From the NCBI RefSeq assembly GCF_030719295.1, contig NZ_CP120997.1, forward strand, positions 7,388,001 through 7,452,000: a DNA stretch of 64,000 nucleotides, in the 5' to 3' direction. A program made the position numbers and the translations under genes. This DNA comes from Streptomyces sp. Mut1. GTDB taxonomy: Bacteria > Actinomycetota > Actinomycetes > Streptomycetales > Streptomycetaceae. Positions 16,581 through 25,407 of the stretch are shown here, in pieces. The first letter of the stretch is position 1. Each line of letters starts with the position of its first letter. The notes below the pieces were generated by a model that had not been told where the DNA came from, searched no databases, and was given only the letters and a program-made list of their open reading frames with translations.

Positions 16581-18682
16581 CGCCCCCGGGCCACGAGGAC
16601 CACGACGGCGGCGACCGGCCACCCCTCCCGGACGGCAACCCGGACCTGCGCCACCTGCTCGCCCGGGCGACTGCCGTCGAGCAACGCGTCCGCCACGCGG
16701 TGGAGACCCGGCAGCGCACCGACCCGGACCCGGAGGACGCGTTCCGGGGGCTCTACCTGACGGACGAGAACATCGCGCGGCTGCTGGACGAGGAGCAGGC
16801 GAGGGGCTTCCCCGTGCCGATGCCGCCCGACGACGAGGCGGCGGCAGGCACCACCCGGCCCTCCCGGCTCACGTCCCTGGCCACGGACTTCGGCCTCACG
16901 CCACTCGACACCGAGATCCTGATCATCGCGCTCGTACCGGATCTGGACGACCGGTTCGAGGCGTTCTACGGCTACCTCAACGACGACGTGACCCGCCGGC
17001 GCCCGTCCATCGGCCTGGCCCTGGGCCTGTGCGGAGTCCCGCCCGCCGATGCCGTCGCCCGGGGCCGGCTCGCCGCGGGCGCCCCGCTCCGTGAGGCCGC
17101 CCTACTCCTGGCCGAGGACCAGGACCGCCCGTTCCTGAGCCGCGCGCTGCGCGTACCCGACCGGGTCACGGCCCACCTCCTCGGCGACGACACCAGGGAC
17201 CCGCGCCTCGCGGACCTGACAGCGCCCTGGCACGCGATGGCGGGCGTCGGCGACCCCGCACCCCTGGCCCGGGTCCTGGCCGGCGGCGTCCGGCTGGCCT
17301 ACCTGAGCGAGGACCAGGGCGGCGCGGGCACGGCCCTGGCCGCGTCGGCGCTGGAGCTGGCGGGCCGGGGCGTCCTGGGCGTGGACCTCGCCCGGCTGGC
17401 GGCCGACCCGGCCCCCGCCGACGCGGTCCGCAGCCTCGTCCGCGAGGCGCGGCTGACCGGGGCGGGCCTGGTCTGCGCCCCACTGGACGCCGTCTCCCGC
17501 GAACACCCGCATCTGCTGAGGCTGCTGACGGCCACCCCGGTACCGACCGTCATGGTGGGCCGGGTGCCGTGGGACGCCTCCTGGTCCCCGGTCCCGCCGC
17601 TGCTCCTGCACGCCCCGAGGGTCGAGCCTTCGGTGCGGGGCGCGCTGTGGAGCGAGGCGTACCGCCGTTCGGCAGCGGCCCCGGTCCCGGCCGCCATCGA
17701 CCCGGACGGCCTGCTGGCGCCCTTCCTCCTCACACCGGAGCAGGTCACGGGCGCGGCTGTCAGCGCCGCCCAGACGGCACGGCTCGACGGCGGGACCCTC
17801 ACCCCGGACCACGTACGCCGGGGAGCCCGCGCCCAGAACGCGGCCGGCCTCGACCGCCTCGCCCGCCGTATCGAACCCACGGTGACCTGGGACGACCTGG
17901 TCCTCCCACCCGACACCCACGCACAACTGCGCGAACTCACCGCCCGCGCCCGCCACCGCGACCGGGTCCTGGGGGAGTGGGGCATGCGGCCGGGCGGCGG
18001 CCGGGGCCGTGGGGTCTCGGCGCTCTTCGCGGGGGACTCCGGCACGGGCAAAACGATGTCGGCCGAAGTCATCGCGGCCGACCTCGGCCTCGACCTCTAC
18101 ACCGTCGACCTGGCGACGGTCATCGACAAGTACGTGGGCGAGACGGAGAAGAACCTCGAACGCATCTTCACCGAGGCCGCCGGCGTCAACGGCGTGCTCC
18201 TCTTCGACGAGGCGGACGCGATCTTCGGCAAGCGCTCGGACGTGAAGGACGCGCACGACCGCTACGCGAACGTCGAAAGCGCGTACCTCCTCCAGCGCAT
18301 GGAGTCCTTCGACGGCCTGGCCATCCTCGCGACCAACCTCCGCGCCAACCTGGACGACGCCTTCACCCGCCGCCTGGACCTGGTCATCGACTTCCCGGTC
18401 CCGGACGCGGAACAGCGCCTGGTGTTGTGGGAGCGCTGCCTGGGCCGCGTCCTGCCGCGCGACGCGGATGTGGACCTCCCCTTCTGCGCCGAGAACTTCG
18501 AACTGGCCGGCGGCAACATCCGCTCGATCGCGGTCACGGCGGCGTACCTGGCGGCGGACTCGGGGGGCGCGGTGACGATGGCCACGCTGATCCACGCGAT
18601 CCAGCGGGAGTACCAGAAGCTGGGGCGGCTGACGCTGGCCTCGGAGTTCGGGCCGTATCTGGGGCTGCTGACCGCCCCATGA
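16577..18682 (+). CDS. cis15: AAA+ ATPase of the eCIS (Pvc15-like)
   Basis: 701-residue protein. A large N-terminal region (1-420) contains a degenerate first AAA-like domain; the second domain has Walker A GDSGTGKT near residues 485-492 and Walker B VLLFDEADAIFGKRSD near 540. ATNLRANLDDAFTRRLD follows with sensor and arginine-finger positions. Every eCIS cluster carries such an ATPase, thought to act in assembly or cargo loading rather than contraction. It overlaps the DUF4255 gene by four bases. Confidence 0.92.
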   Translation: MTPPGHEDHDGGDRPPLPDGNPDLRHLLARATAVEQRVRHAVETRQRTDPDPEDAFRGLYLTDENIARLLDEEQARGFPVPMPPDDEAAAGTTRPSRLTSLATDFGLTPLDTEILIIALVPDLDDRFEAFYGYLNDDVTRRRPSIGLALGLCGVPPADAVARGRLAAGAPLREAALLLAEDQDRPFLSRALRVPDRVTAHLLGDDTRDPRLADLTAPWHAMAGVGDPAPLARVLAGGVRLAYLSEDQGGAGTALAASALELAGRGVLGVDLARLAADPAPADAVRSLVREARLTGAGLVCAPLDAVSREHPHLLRLLTATPVPTVMVGRVPWDASWSPVPPLLLHAPRVEPSVRGALWSEAYRRSAAAPVPAAIDPDGLLAPFLLTPEQVTGAAVSAAQTARLDGGTLTPDHVRRGARAQNAAGLDRLARRIEPTVTWDDLVLPPDTHAQLRELTARARHRDRVLGEWGMRPGGGRGRGVSALFAGDSGTGKTMSAEVIAADLGLDLYTVDLATVIDKYVGETEKNLERIFTEAAGVNGVLLFDEADAIFGKRSDVKDAHDRYANVESAYLLQRMESFDGLAILATNLRANLDDAFTRRLDLVIDFPVPDAEQRLVLWERCLGRVLPRDADVDLPFCAENFELAGGNIRSIAVTAAYLAADSGGAVTMATLIHAIQREYQKLGRLTLASEFGPYLGLLTAP

Positions 18683-18802
18683 CGCCTGCTCGGCACCGGC
18701 GGGCGCGCGCCGCCCTTGCGCGGGGGCGGGCCTTGCCGTCACCGTTGGTCGCGGCCGGTGCATTGGCCGACAGGTCCGATTCGTACGGTGACGGGAGCCG
18801 GT

Positions 18803-19612
18803 GTGACCGCATTACCTGTTCTGCCTGACGGAGTTCTGCCCCACGCACTGCACGGAGACGGCCCGCACAAGGTGATCGCCGTGCACGGTTGGCTGGCCGA
18901 CCGTTCCGCGTACGACCCGGTGGTGCGCGACCTCGATCTCGGCTCCTTCCAGTACGCGGTCGCGGACCTGCGCGGGTACGGCGAGGCCAGGGACGTGGCC
19001 GGCTCCTACACGACAACGGAGGGCGCAGCGGACGTCCTCGCACTGGCCGACCGGCTCGGCTGGGAGCGCTTCTCGCTGATCGGCCACTCGATGGGCGGGT
19101 CCGTCATCCAGCGGACGCTGGCCACCGCGCCGCAGCGGGTGCGGAGCATCGTCGGGGTGTCACCGGTCCCGGCATCCGGCCTGTCCCTCCCGCCCGAGCA
19201 GTGGGAGCTGTTCGCCGGGGCGGCGCAGATCCCGGGCAACCGCCGGGCCATCCTCGACATCACCACCGGAGGCCGGCGCCCGGCGGCCTGGCTGGAACGC
19301 ATGGTGCGCCGCTCGGTCGAGTGCAGCGACGCGAAGGCGTTCCGGACCTGGCTGGACTCCTGGACGGGCGAGGACTTCCACGACCGGATCGACGGTTCGC
19401 GGGTGCGGGCCCTGACGGTTGTGGGGGCGCTCGACCCGGCTCTCTCCGCCGATCTGCAACGCGCCACCTGGATGCGCTGGTTCCCGCGCGCCGAACTCGT
19501 GGAGCTGCCCTCGTGCGGGCATTACGCGATGGACGAGGCGCCGCTCGACCTGATCCGGGTGATGGAGGACTTCCTGCGGGCCGACGCGGGGGCCGGCGAG
19601 GCGAAGGCGTGA
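18803..19612 (+). CDS. Alpha/beta hydrolase
   Basis: 269-residue alpha/beta hydrolase fold protein. The nucleophile elbow is IGHSMGG (Ser), the oxyanion region is VIAVHGWLADRSAYD, the acid lies in VVGALDPALS and the catalytic His in SCGHYAMDEAP. The GTG at 18803 has GGAG closely upstream. Its TGA overlaps the GTG of the P450 gene, so the pair is one transcript. The substrate is unknown; with a P450 partner, a small-molecule ester or lactone is plausible. The pair lies between the ATPase and the cargo gene and may be a passenger. Confidence 0.87.
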   Translation: MTALPVLPDGVLPHALHGDGPHKVIAVHGWLADRSAYDPVVRDLDLGSFQYAVADLRGYGEARDVAGSYTTTEGAADVLALADRLGWERFSLIGHSMGGSVIQRTLATAPQRVRSIVGVSPVPASGLSLPPEQWELFAGAAQIPGNRRAILDITTGGRRPAAWLERMVRRSVECSDAKAFRTWLDSWTGEDFHDRIDGSRVRALTVVGALDPALSADLQRATWMRWFPRAELVELPSCGHYAMDEAPLDLIRVMEDFLRADAGAGEAKA

Positions 19613-20886
19613 GCGGGCCCACCTCCCCGGTACCGGTACCGGACGTCTTCGACCCGAGGCAGTATGCCCGCGGCGTCCCGCACGACCGCTACCGCCTGCT
19701 CCGTGACCAGCACCCCGTCGCGTGGCAGGAGGAGCCGGAGGTCCTGGGCTGGCCGGCGGGCCCGGGCTTCTGGGCGGTGACCCGGCACGAGGACGCGGTC
19801 CGGGTCCTGAAGGACTCCTCGACGTACTCCTCCTACCTCGGCGCCACCCAGATCCGTGACCCGGACCCCGCGGACCTGCCGTTCATCCGCCGGATGATGC
19901 TGAACCAGGACCCGCCGCACCACCGCCGCCTGCGTGTCCTGGTCAGCCGCGCGTTCACGCCGAAGCGTGTGGACCGCTTCGAGACGGTCGTACGGGAGCG
20001 CGCCCGCTCCCTGCTGACCCGCGCGGTCACCGAGGCGCGCGCCGGAGACGGCACCTGCGACCTGGTCACCCAGGTCACCGACGACTACGCCCTGCTCAAC
20101 CTCACGGACCTGCTGGGCGTACCGGACACCGATCGCGGGCTCCTCCTCCACTGGACCCAACGCGTCATCGGCTACCAGGACCCGGACGAGGCCGGGGTGC
20201 CCACACTCGGCCCGGACGGCAAGCCGGTGAACCCGCGCTCCCCGGCGGCGCTGCGCGACATGTTCGACTACGCGCACGCCCTGGCGGTCCACAAGCGCCG
20301 GAACCCCGCCGACGACGTGATGACAGCGTTGGCCACGGACCCCGAACTGACCGCGCCCGAGCTGGAGATGTTCTTCTTCCTGCTGGTGGTCGCGGGAAAC
20401 GACACGGTACGCAGCGCGGCCCCGGGCGGCCTGCACCTCTTGGCCGAGCACCCCGAGGCGTACGCCCGCCTGCGCAACGGCGAGGTCGGTCTCGCCACGG
20501 CCGTGGACGAACTCCTCCGCCGCCACCCACCGGTCCTGACCTTCCGCCGCACGGCTGCCCAGGACACGGCCCTGGCGGGCACGCGCATCCGCACCGGCGA
20601 CAAGGTGGTCGTCTTCCACGCCTCGGCCAACCACGACGAACGCGTCTTCCCGTCCCCTCTCACCCTGGACCTCACCCGCTCCCCGAACCCCCACATCTCC
20701 TTCGGCGACGGCCCCCACGTCTGCCTGGGCGCGCACTTCGCGCGCTTGCAGCTGCGGGTGTTGTACGAGGAGGTGTGCGGCGTGTTTCCGGCCGGGGGAC
20801 TCAGCCTTGCGGCGCCGCCGCGGCGGCTGGTGTCGAACTTCATCAACGGGGTGAAGTCGCTGCGGGTGGGGGTGGTGGATGTGTGA
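19609..20886 (+). CDS. Cytochrome P450
   Basis: 425-residue soluble bacterial P450. The I-helix motif is AGNDTVRSA (about 262), the ExxR is in AVDELLRRHPP, and the heme-binding FGDGPHVCLG (Cys near 371) is complete. The N-terminal part (MMLNQDPPHHRRLRVLVSRA, FTPKRVDRF) resembles the CYP124/125/142-like group that hydroxylates terpenoid, steroid or branched fatty chains, but assignment below family is not possible. Ferredoxin and reductase genes are absent nearby. It overlaps the hydrolase gene by four bases. Confidence 0.93.
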   Translation: MSGPTSPVPVPDVFDPRQYARGVPHDRYRLLRDQHPVAWQEEPEVLGWPAGPGFWAVTRHEDAVRVLKDSSTYSSYLGATQIRDPDPADLPFIRRMMLNQDPPHHRRLRVLVSRAFTPKRVDRFETVVRERARSLLTRAVTEARAGDGTCDLVTQVTDDYALLNLTDLLGVPDTDRGLLLHWTQRVIGYQDPDEAGVPTLGPDGKPVNPRSPAALRDMFDYAHALAVHKRRNPADDVMTALATDPELTAPELEMFFFLLVVAGNDTVRSAAPGGLHLLAEHPEAYARLRNGEVGLATAVDELLRRHPPVLTFRRTAAQDTALAGTRIRTGDKVVVFHASANHDERVFPSPLTLDLTRSPNPHISFGDGPHVCLGAHFARLQLRVLYEEVCGVFPAGGLSLAAPPRRLVSNFINGVKSLRVGVVDV

Positions 20887-20965
20887 GCCAATCGCCTTCG
20901 CGCCAAGGGCGGTTCCCACATGAAGATGACGGGGTCATGTCAAGCTATTTATGATGCAAAGTTTA

Positions 20966-21595
20966 CTACTCATGCCGAGCTGAAAAAATGGCCCCGTCGG
21001 GGAGTTTTAGTCGTGAGATGTGTGACAGCATTTTTGAGTATGAAGAAAATGCGGGCTGACTGGACCCATTCAATGACTCTCCATTGAAGGACATGTCCCA
21101 AAAGTCTGCACCTGAAAATTCGTGAATCCTTTTGTCTTCCCGATCTCGCAAGTTGATTGCAAGGTACGACTGATCGGTCCCGAACCACGTTGCAATCGGA
21201 TATAAGCCTGCCTGATTCACAAAGAGTTCCGCGTCGTCTTCTCCCATGACTCCAAGTTTCAATTGGTACCACTGTACCTGTTCGGCATCGGCCATGTTGC
21301 AGTCATAGTCCGGTGCATCGAACTGGGCGAGTACCGGTGGATGGGTCGGTGAGGTGGTATGAATGAATCCAAGCACTTCTCGAACTGTTCGAAACCAGGT
21401 AGGAAGTGACAATCGGTCCGCGCTCTCATAGTTATCGAGTTGCTCCGGAGAGTCGCGGAAAAACGTAAAGGGCTGGAATTTTGTGACGAAGACTTCGAGG
21501 TGCCGTTTGTGCATCATTGGTAAGCGCGAAGCGGAGATCCACTGGAGCGCGTTGTGGCAACTGCCGATCCGATCCGGAGTTTCCTCTGAGCTCAT
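20966..21595 (-). CDS. Putative immunity protein for the adjacent eCIS toxin
   Basis: 209-residue acidic, Trp/Phe-containing protein with GC content and codon use clearly below its neighbours. Parts (WFRTVREVLGFIHTTSPTH, DADFWDMSF-like C-terminal region, SYSKMLSHI) recall SMI1/KNR4-like (SUKH) immunity proteins, but I cannot confirm the family. The ATG at 21595 has GGGAG six bases upstream and sits 11 bases after the stop of the toxin-like gene. Gene order toxin then small protein is the polymorphic-toxin arrangement. Function is inferred from position. Confidence 0.6.
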   Translation of the reverse strand: MSSEETPDRIGSCHNALQWISASRLPMMHKRHLEVFVTKFQPFTFFRDSPEQLDNYESADRLSLPTWFRTVREVLGFIHTTSPTHPPVLAQFDAPDYDCNMADAEQVQWYQLKLGVMGEDDAELFVNQAGLYPIATWFGTDQSYLAINLRDREDKRIHEFSGADFWDMSFNGESLNGSSQPAFSSYSKMLSHISRLKLPDGAIFSARHE

Positions 21596-21605
21596 GCTCG
21601 ACTCC

Positions 21606-24600
21606 CTAATCGATCAAGGTCTCTATCTTGCTGATGATTTGAGCGTAATTCCCTTTCTGGCGAGTCGCGGTGATCTGTATCCCTCTTTTGTCCTGGCACT
21701 CCGGGTGTAGTTCATGAGGGTATGCCCGGTCGCCGTCCCAAATCCAGTTTTGGGCGACCGTTTTGAGGTTGCCGGCCACTCCGGATATGTCATTCGCGTT
21801 ATTAAATACGTCACGTGCGGCGTTGTGGAATTTATTCTCGTGCTTTGTCTTCTGGTTCCCCTTGTAGTAAACTGCTCCGACATGTCCCGTGGGAACGGTG
21901 AAATTCTGGCGCCTTCCGTTCTGTGTATCTGATACCACGTGCGGAGGGGCCTCAGTGAGGTTGTGGAACACCAGCAGAGACGTGTCGCTACGCAAATCGT
22001 GGTGATCGTCGATCCACTTCTGTCCGGCGACGATGGTTTCAGCTTTCTGTGCGCGATCGATCACAATGAGAATGTAGTCGCTCGGAATCCATTCGTGATG
22101 TCCTGGCGTTGCATCCCTGAAGCGCTTTTTCACGAACCCGCGGGCCTGCCCGTACGGCTTCTTGTCCCAGGCCTTTTTGAAGAACTCCAAGTCCACCTTG
22201 ATCTTGGACCCCTCGTACTCCACTTCTACGGATTCATTCAGTGCCATCTTTTTGAGGAAGCTGACGATGTCTGCGGCGCCGGGAATCGCCTTTCTCAGAA
22301 TGAGCTTGTAGTCTTTGCTGGTGAGTTCCACAGTCGCTTGAGCGACCGGTTCTGGAGGGCTCGCCTTGGCTATGACGGAGAATCGTTCCGGATCCCCGCC
22401 TGCGGATTCTGTGTGAAGCTGCTTGAGCCCCTTCGGTCGCAGCCGATTGAAAGTGCTGGATACCGCTGAATCGAGTGCAGATTTCGTCGGCAAGGGCTTA
22501 GACGTGTGCGGAGCGAGTTGATCACGTGCCTGCTTCTTTACATCGATGCTCTTTTCGGTGTCCTTCTCCTCGGCCTTTTCCGTTTTACTCCGACTGCCCT
22601 TGAGCTTCAGCCATAGCGCCTTCCCCTTCTTGACGATGAAGTTCACGATCTTGTCGATCGCTCGATTCACCGGGCGCGCCACCGCATGGAAGACGCTCTT
22701 CACCTTCGCGGCCAGGCTGCCGATACCAAGCAGCGAAGCCAGGAAACCGATCAATAGCGGTACGCTCGCGGCCAAGGCGGTTTCGACCATCTTTGGGACG
22801 CCGGCCTTGTCGCCGTTGGCTATCGCCACCACCGCGTCCAGCACCGAATTGACGAACTCCACTATCTGAGCGCCCTGGTTCACGATGAACGTGACGATGT
22901 CGATAATTCCCTTGACCGCGCGGACGAACGCGGAGGCGGGGTTCAGGAGGGAGAGGATCCAGGTGATGCCCGCTATGATCACCGTCGGGATCAAATAGCT
23001 CGTCAGCTTTTCCAGGATCGTGGACTTGAGGTCGCCGGCCTCTTCCTGGATTTCCTTGACCGCGCCCGCGGGGCCCTCGTTCGCGATGTTCTTCGCTACC
23101 GGGACCGAGGACTCGACCGCCGTCATCGCCTGGTCCGGGACGCCCTTGCGGGTCACGCGGGCGCGGATGTTGGCCCAGGTCAGGCCCAAGAGGGAGCCGA
23201 TGAGCTGGATAATTCCCTTTATGTCGAACTTTTGGGGCAATTCCAAGCCTGCCTTGACCGCAGTGCCGAGCAGCCAGGAGACGACCCCGGTCTTCAGGTG
23301 GTCGACGATGTTCGTCATGAAGAGGTTCAGGCCCGCGCCGACGGCCGATACCAGGTTGCCCAGGAAGCCGATGGGGTCCTTGATGATCTTCATGATCGCG
23401 CCGGCGGCCTTGGCGAGGATGCCGAGGAGGAGGTTCTTCAGGTCGTTGATCGTCTTTATCGCACCAACGATCGCGTCCTTCGCCTTGTCGATCAGGCCCT
23501 TGTTGGCCTCCTGGAGTTTCTTTATGTCCTCGTCGATCTTGTTCAGGGCGGCGGTGTACTTCGATGCCAGGTCCTGGACCAGTTGTTCCGACTTTTCGTT
23601 GACCGTTGATTCCAGGTCATCGAATTTGCCCGCGAAGTCCTTGGCGGCTTCCTCGCCGAACTGACGGAGATCCGTGGGGAGTTTGTCGACCTCCGCCTTC
23701 AGTTCCTTGCGGCCCTTGGCGATACGCGCCTTCGCCTTGCCCAGTTCCGTGCCGATGATGTCGGCCACCGACGAGATCACCGTCTGCATCTGCGAGACGT
23801 AGAGCTTGCGGGCCTCCTGGTAGAGGTTGTTCGCCTCATCCGGGAGACCGGCGAACTTGTCCTTCACCCAGCGGGCCTTTCCCCGCCAGCCCGAGTAGCG
23901 CTTGTCCTTGTACTTCTTCATCCGGCGTTTGTGGTCCGCGGTGAACGCGTCCCGCGCCGCCTTCTCGCCGGTCGTGAAGGCCGTGTCGACCTTCTTGTCC
24001 AGGCCGTCGAGTGTTGCCTCGACGTCCTTCTTCGTGCCGTCGTAGACCTTCTGGAGCTTCGTCGTGACCTCGGCGCGCTTCTTCTCGTCCTTCGACTTCG
24101 TCTCGCCCTTGCCGCCGTCGACCTTCTGGCCGGCCTGGGCGCGTGTCGCGGTCAGCGCGCTCATGGCGGCGGCGCCCGAGGCGGCGGCGCCCGCCTTCGC
24201 GGTGTTCAGCTGCTGGTTCTCGGCGGACCTGCCCTTCGCCGGGGCCTTCGCCGAGTCGGCCTCGGCGGTCTTCTTCGCGCCGAGGGCCTCGTTGAACTCC
24301 GGCTCGTTGCCCTTGGCGAGCTGGTCCTCGGTGACCTCCGCGTCCGCCATCGCCTTGTCGTTTTGGGCCGGGCCCTCGGAGAAGTCCGTGACCGACGCCG
24401 GCTGCTTCTCGGGGATCGCGGCCGCCGCGGACGGGGCGCCCGGGTTGCCGGGAGGCTGGTCCGGGGTCAGCGGGGTGACGGGTTTGTCCTTGGCGGCGGA
24501 CGTGTCCGGCGGGGCCTTCGTCGCCGTGTCGATGTCCTTGGCCGACGACTCCTTGCCGTCCGTGACCTTGCCGTCGACCTCCGACTTGATCTTGTCCGCC

Positions 24601-25094
24601 TTACCGGACTTGGAGAACTTGTCGGCCTCGTCGAGGTTCTTCGGCGCCTGCGCGTCGATCGCCTTGTTCACGGCCTCGACGAACGCGTTCTTGTCGAACT
24701 CGCCCGGCTTCGCGGTGTTCATCTTCTCCGCGTTGGCCGCCTTGCCCTGCGCCTCCTTGTCGTCCGGAGGGGCGACAGCCGCGGCCTGCGATGCCTTGGA
24801 CTCCGTACCGGCCGGCCGGTGCTGGGCGAGGTGCTGCTTCTTCGCCGCCACGGCCGCCTTGACGCCGCGGAAGCCGGGGGCCTGGGCCGGTGACGGTTTG
24901 ACCGGGGCCGTGTAGCGCTGGGCCACCAGGCGCGAGACGGCCGCGTTGCCGGCCGCCCGTTGCAGCCGCTGGAGGGCGCGGCGGTCCGGGGACGCGGGAG
25001 CGGGGGAGGGAGAGGGGGCCGTGCGGGGGGCGTCCGCGCGGGAGGGAGGAGTGTGGGACGGGGCGGCGGGGGGCTTCTCCGGAACCGCCTTCAT
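21606..25094 (-). CDS. Large toxin-like eCIS cargo protein with LQR/GNAA motif
   Basis: 1162 residues. Residues 1-40 are Pro-rich and disordered; 41-60 read LQRLQRAAGNAAVSRLVAQR, the same signature as the DUF4157 protein of this locus. Residues 65-560 are Ala/Lys/Glu-rich and largely coiled coil. Residues 590-830 hold several hydrophobic helices (IMKIIKDPIGFLGNLVSAVG, IPTVIIAGITWILSLL). The last 300 residues form a low-GC tip with TPGHHEWIPSDYI, FHNLTEAPPHVVSD and KHENKFHNAARDVFNNAND, suggesting a His-rich nuclease-type toxin. GGGAGGGGCGG precedes the ATG. It is divergent from the sheath operon. Toxin function is inferred. Confidence 0.75.
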   Translation of the reverse strand: MKAVPEKPPAAPSHTPPSRADAPRTAPSPSPAPASPDRRALQRLQRAAGNAAVSRLVAQRYTAPVKPSPAQAPGFRGVKAAVAAKKQHLAQHRPAGTESKASQAAAVAPPDDKEAQGKAANAEKMNTAKPGEFDKNAFVEAVNKAIDAQAPKNLDEADKFSKSGKADKIKSEVDGKVTDGKESSAKDIDTATKAPPDTSAAKDKPVTPLTPDQPPGNPGAPSAAAAIPEKQPASVTDFSEGPAQNDKAMADAEVTEDQLAKGNEPEFNEALGAKKTAEADSAKAPAKGRSAENQQLNTAKAGAAASGAAAMSALTATRAQAGQKVDGGKGETKSKDEKKRAEVTTKLQKVYDGTKKDVEATLDGLDKKVDTAFTTGEKAARDAFTADHKRRMKKYKDKRYSGWRGKARWVKDKFAGLPDEANNLYQEARKLYVSQMQTVISSVADIIGTELGKAKARIAKGRKELKAEVDKLPTDLRQFGEEAAKDFAGKFDDLESTVNEKSEQLVQDLASKYTAALNKIDEDIKKLQEANKGLIDKAKDAIVGAIKTINDLKNLLLGILAKAAGAIMKIIKDPIGFLGNLVSAVGAGLNLFMTNIVDHLKTGVVSWLLGTAVKAGLELPQKFDIKGIIQLIGSLLGLTWANIRARVTRKGVPDQAMTAVESSVPVAKNIANEGPAGAVKEIQEEAGDLKSTILEKLTSYLIPTVIIAGITWILSLLNPASAFVRAVKGIIDIVTFIVNQGAQIVEFVNSVLDAVVAIANGDKAGVPKMVETALAASVPLLIGFLASLLGIGSLAAKVKSVFHAVARPVNRAIDKIVNFIVKKGKALWLKLKGSRSKTEKAEEKDTEKSIDVKKQARDQLAPHTSKPLPTKSALDSAVSSTFNRLRPKGLKQLHTESAGGDPERFSVIAKASPPEPVAQATVELTSKDYKLILRKAIPGAADIVSFLKKMALNESVEVEYEGSKIKVDLEFFKKAWDKKPYGQARGFVKKRFRDATPGHHEWIPSDYILIVIDRAQKAETIVAGQKWIDDHHDLRSDTSLLVFHNLTEAPPHVVSDTQNGRRQNFTVPTGHVGAVYYKGNQKTKHENKFHNAARDVFNNANDISGVAGNLKTVAQNWIWDGDRAYPHELHPECQDKRGIQITATRQKGNYAQIISKIETLID

Positions 25095-25407
25095 CCGCCC
25101 CTCCCTCCCCCGGCACAGCTCCGCCCGGAACTCGGCACAGCTCCACCCGGACGCGGTCGATGTGTCAGCGTGCCGGGCGCGCGCAGCACGCGCGCAGAGG
25201 GTTCGGGCCACGCCCGGGGCACCGACGAGTGGCGCGGCCGTTGCCACCCGCTTGCCTCATCGGGCAGCCCCCCGTGCACGGCAGGGCGGCCGAGTATCCG
25301 TTCCCGGTGATCGCCGAAGTGGCGAGAATCGCCGGAGTTCCCCGGTCGCACCACGGGCCGCGGAACGGGGTGGGAAGCACGTCGAGGAGTGTCGAGGAGA
25401 GGCCCAT
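25095..25407. promoter_or_regulatory. Divergent region between cargo and sheath operons
   Basis: 313 bases without coding evidence. It has a 19-base near-perfect direct repeat (25111-25129 and 25133-25151, one mismatch, period 22; unit starts CGGCACAGCTCC) close to the cargo gene. TCGAGGAGTG/TCGAGGAGAG doublets at 25383-25400 supply the ribosome site of the sheath gene. It must carry promoters for both directions; none matches a textbook consensus. Confidence 0.45.

Noticed and set aside
23931..24915. Long plus-strand frames opposite the cargo gene
   Set aside because: They are Leu/Val/Arg or Ala/Ser-rich antisense shadows of the Lys/Ala/Glu-rich cargo coding sequence.
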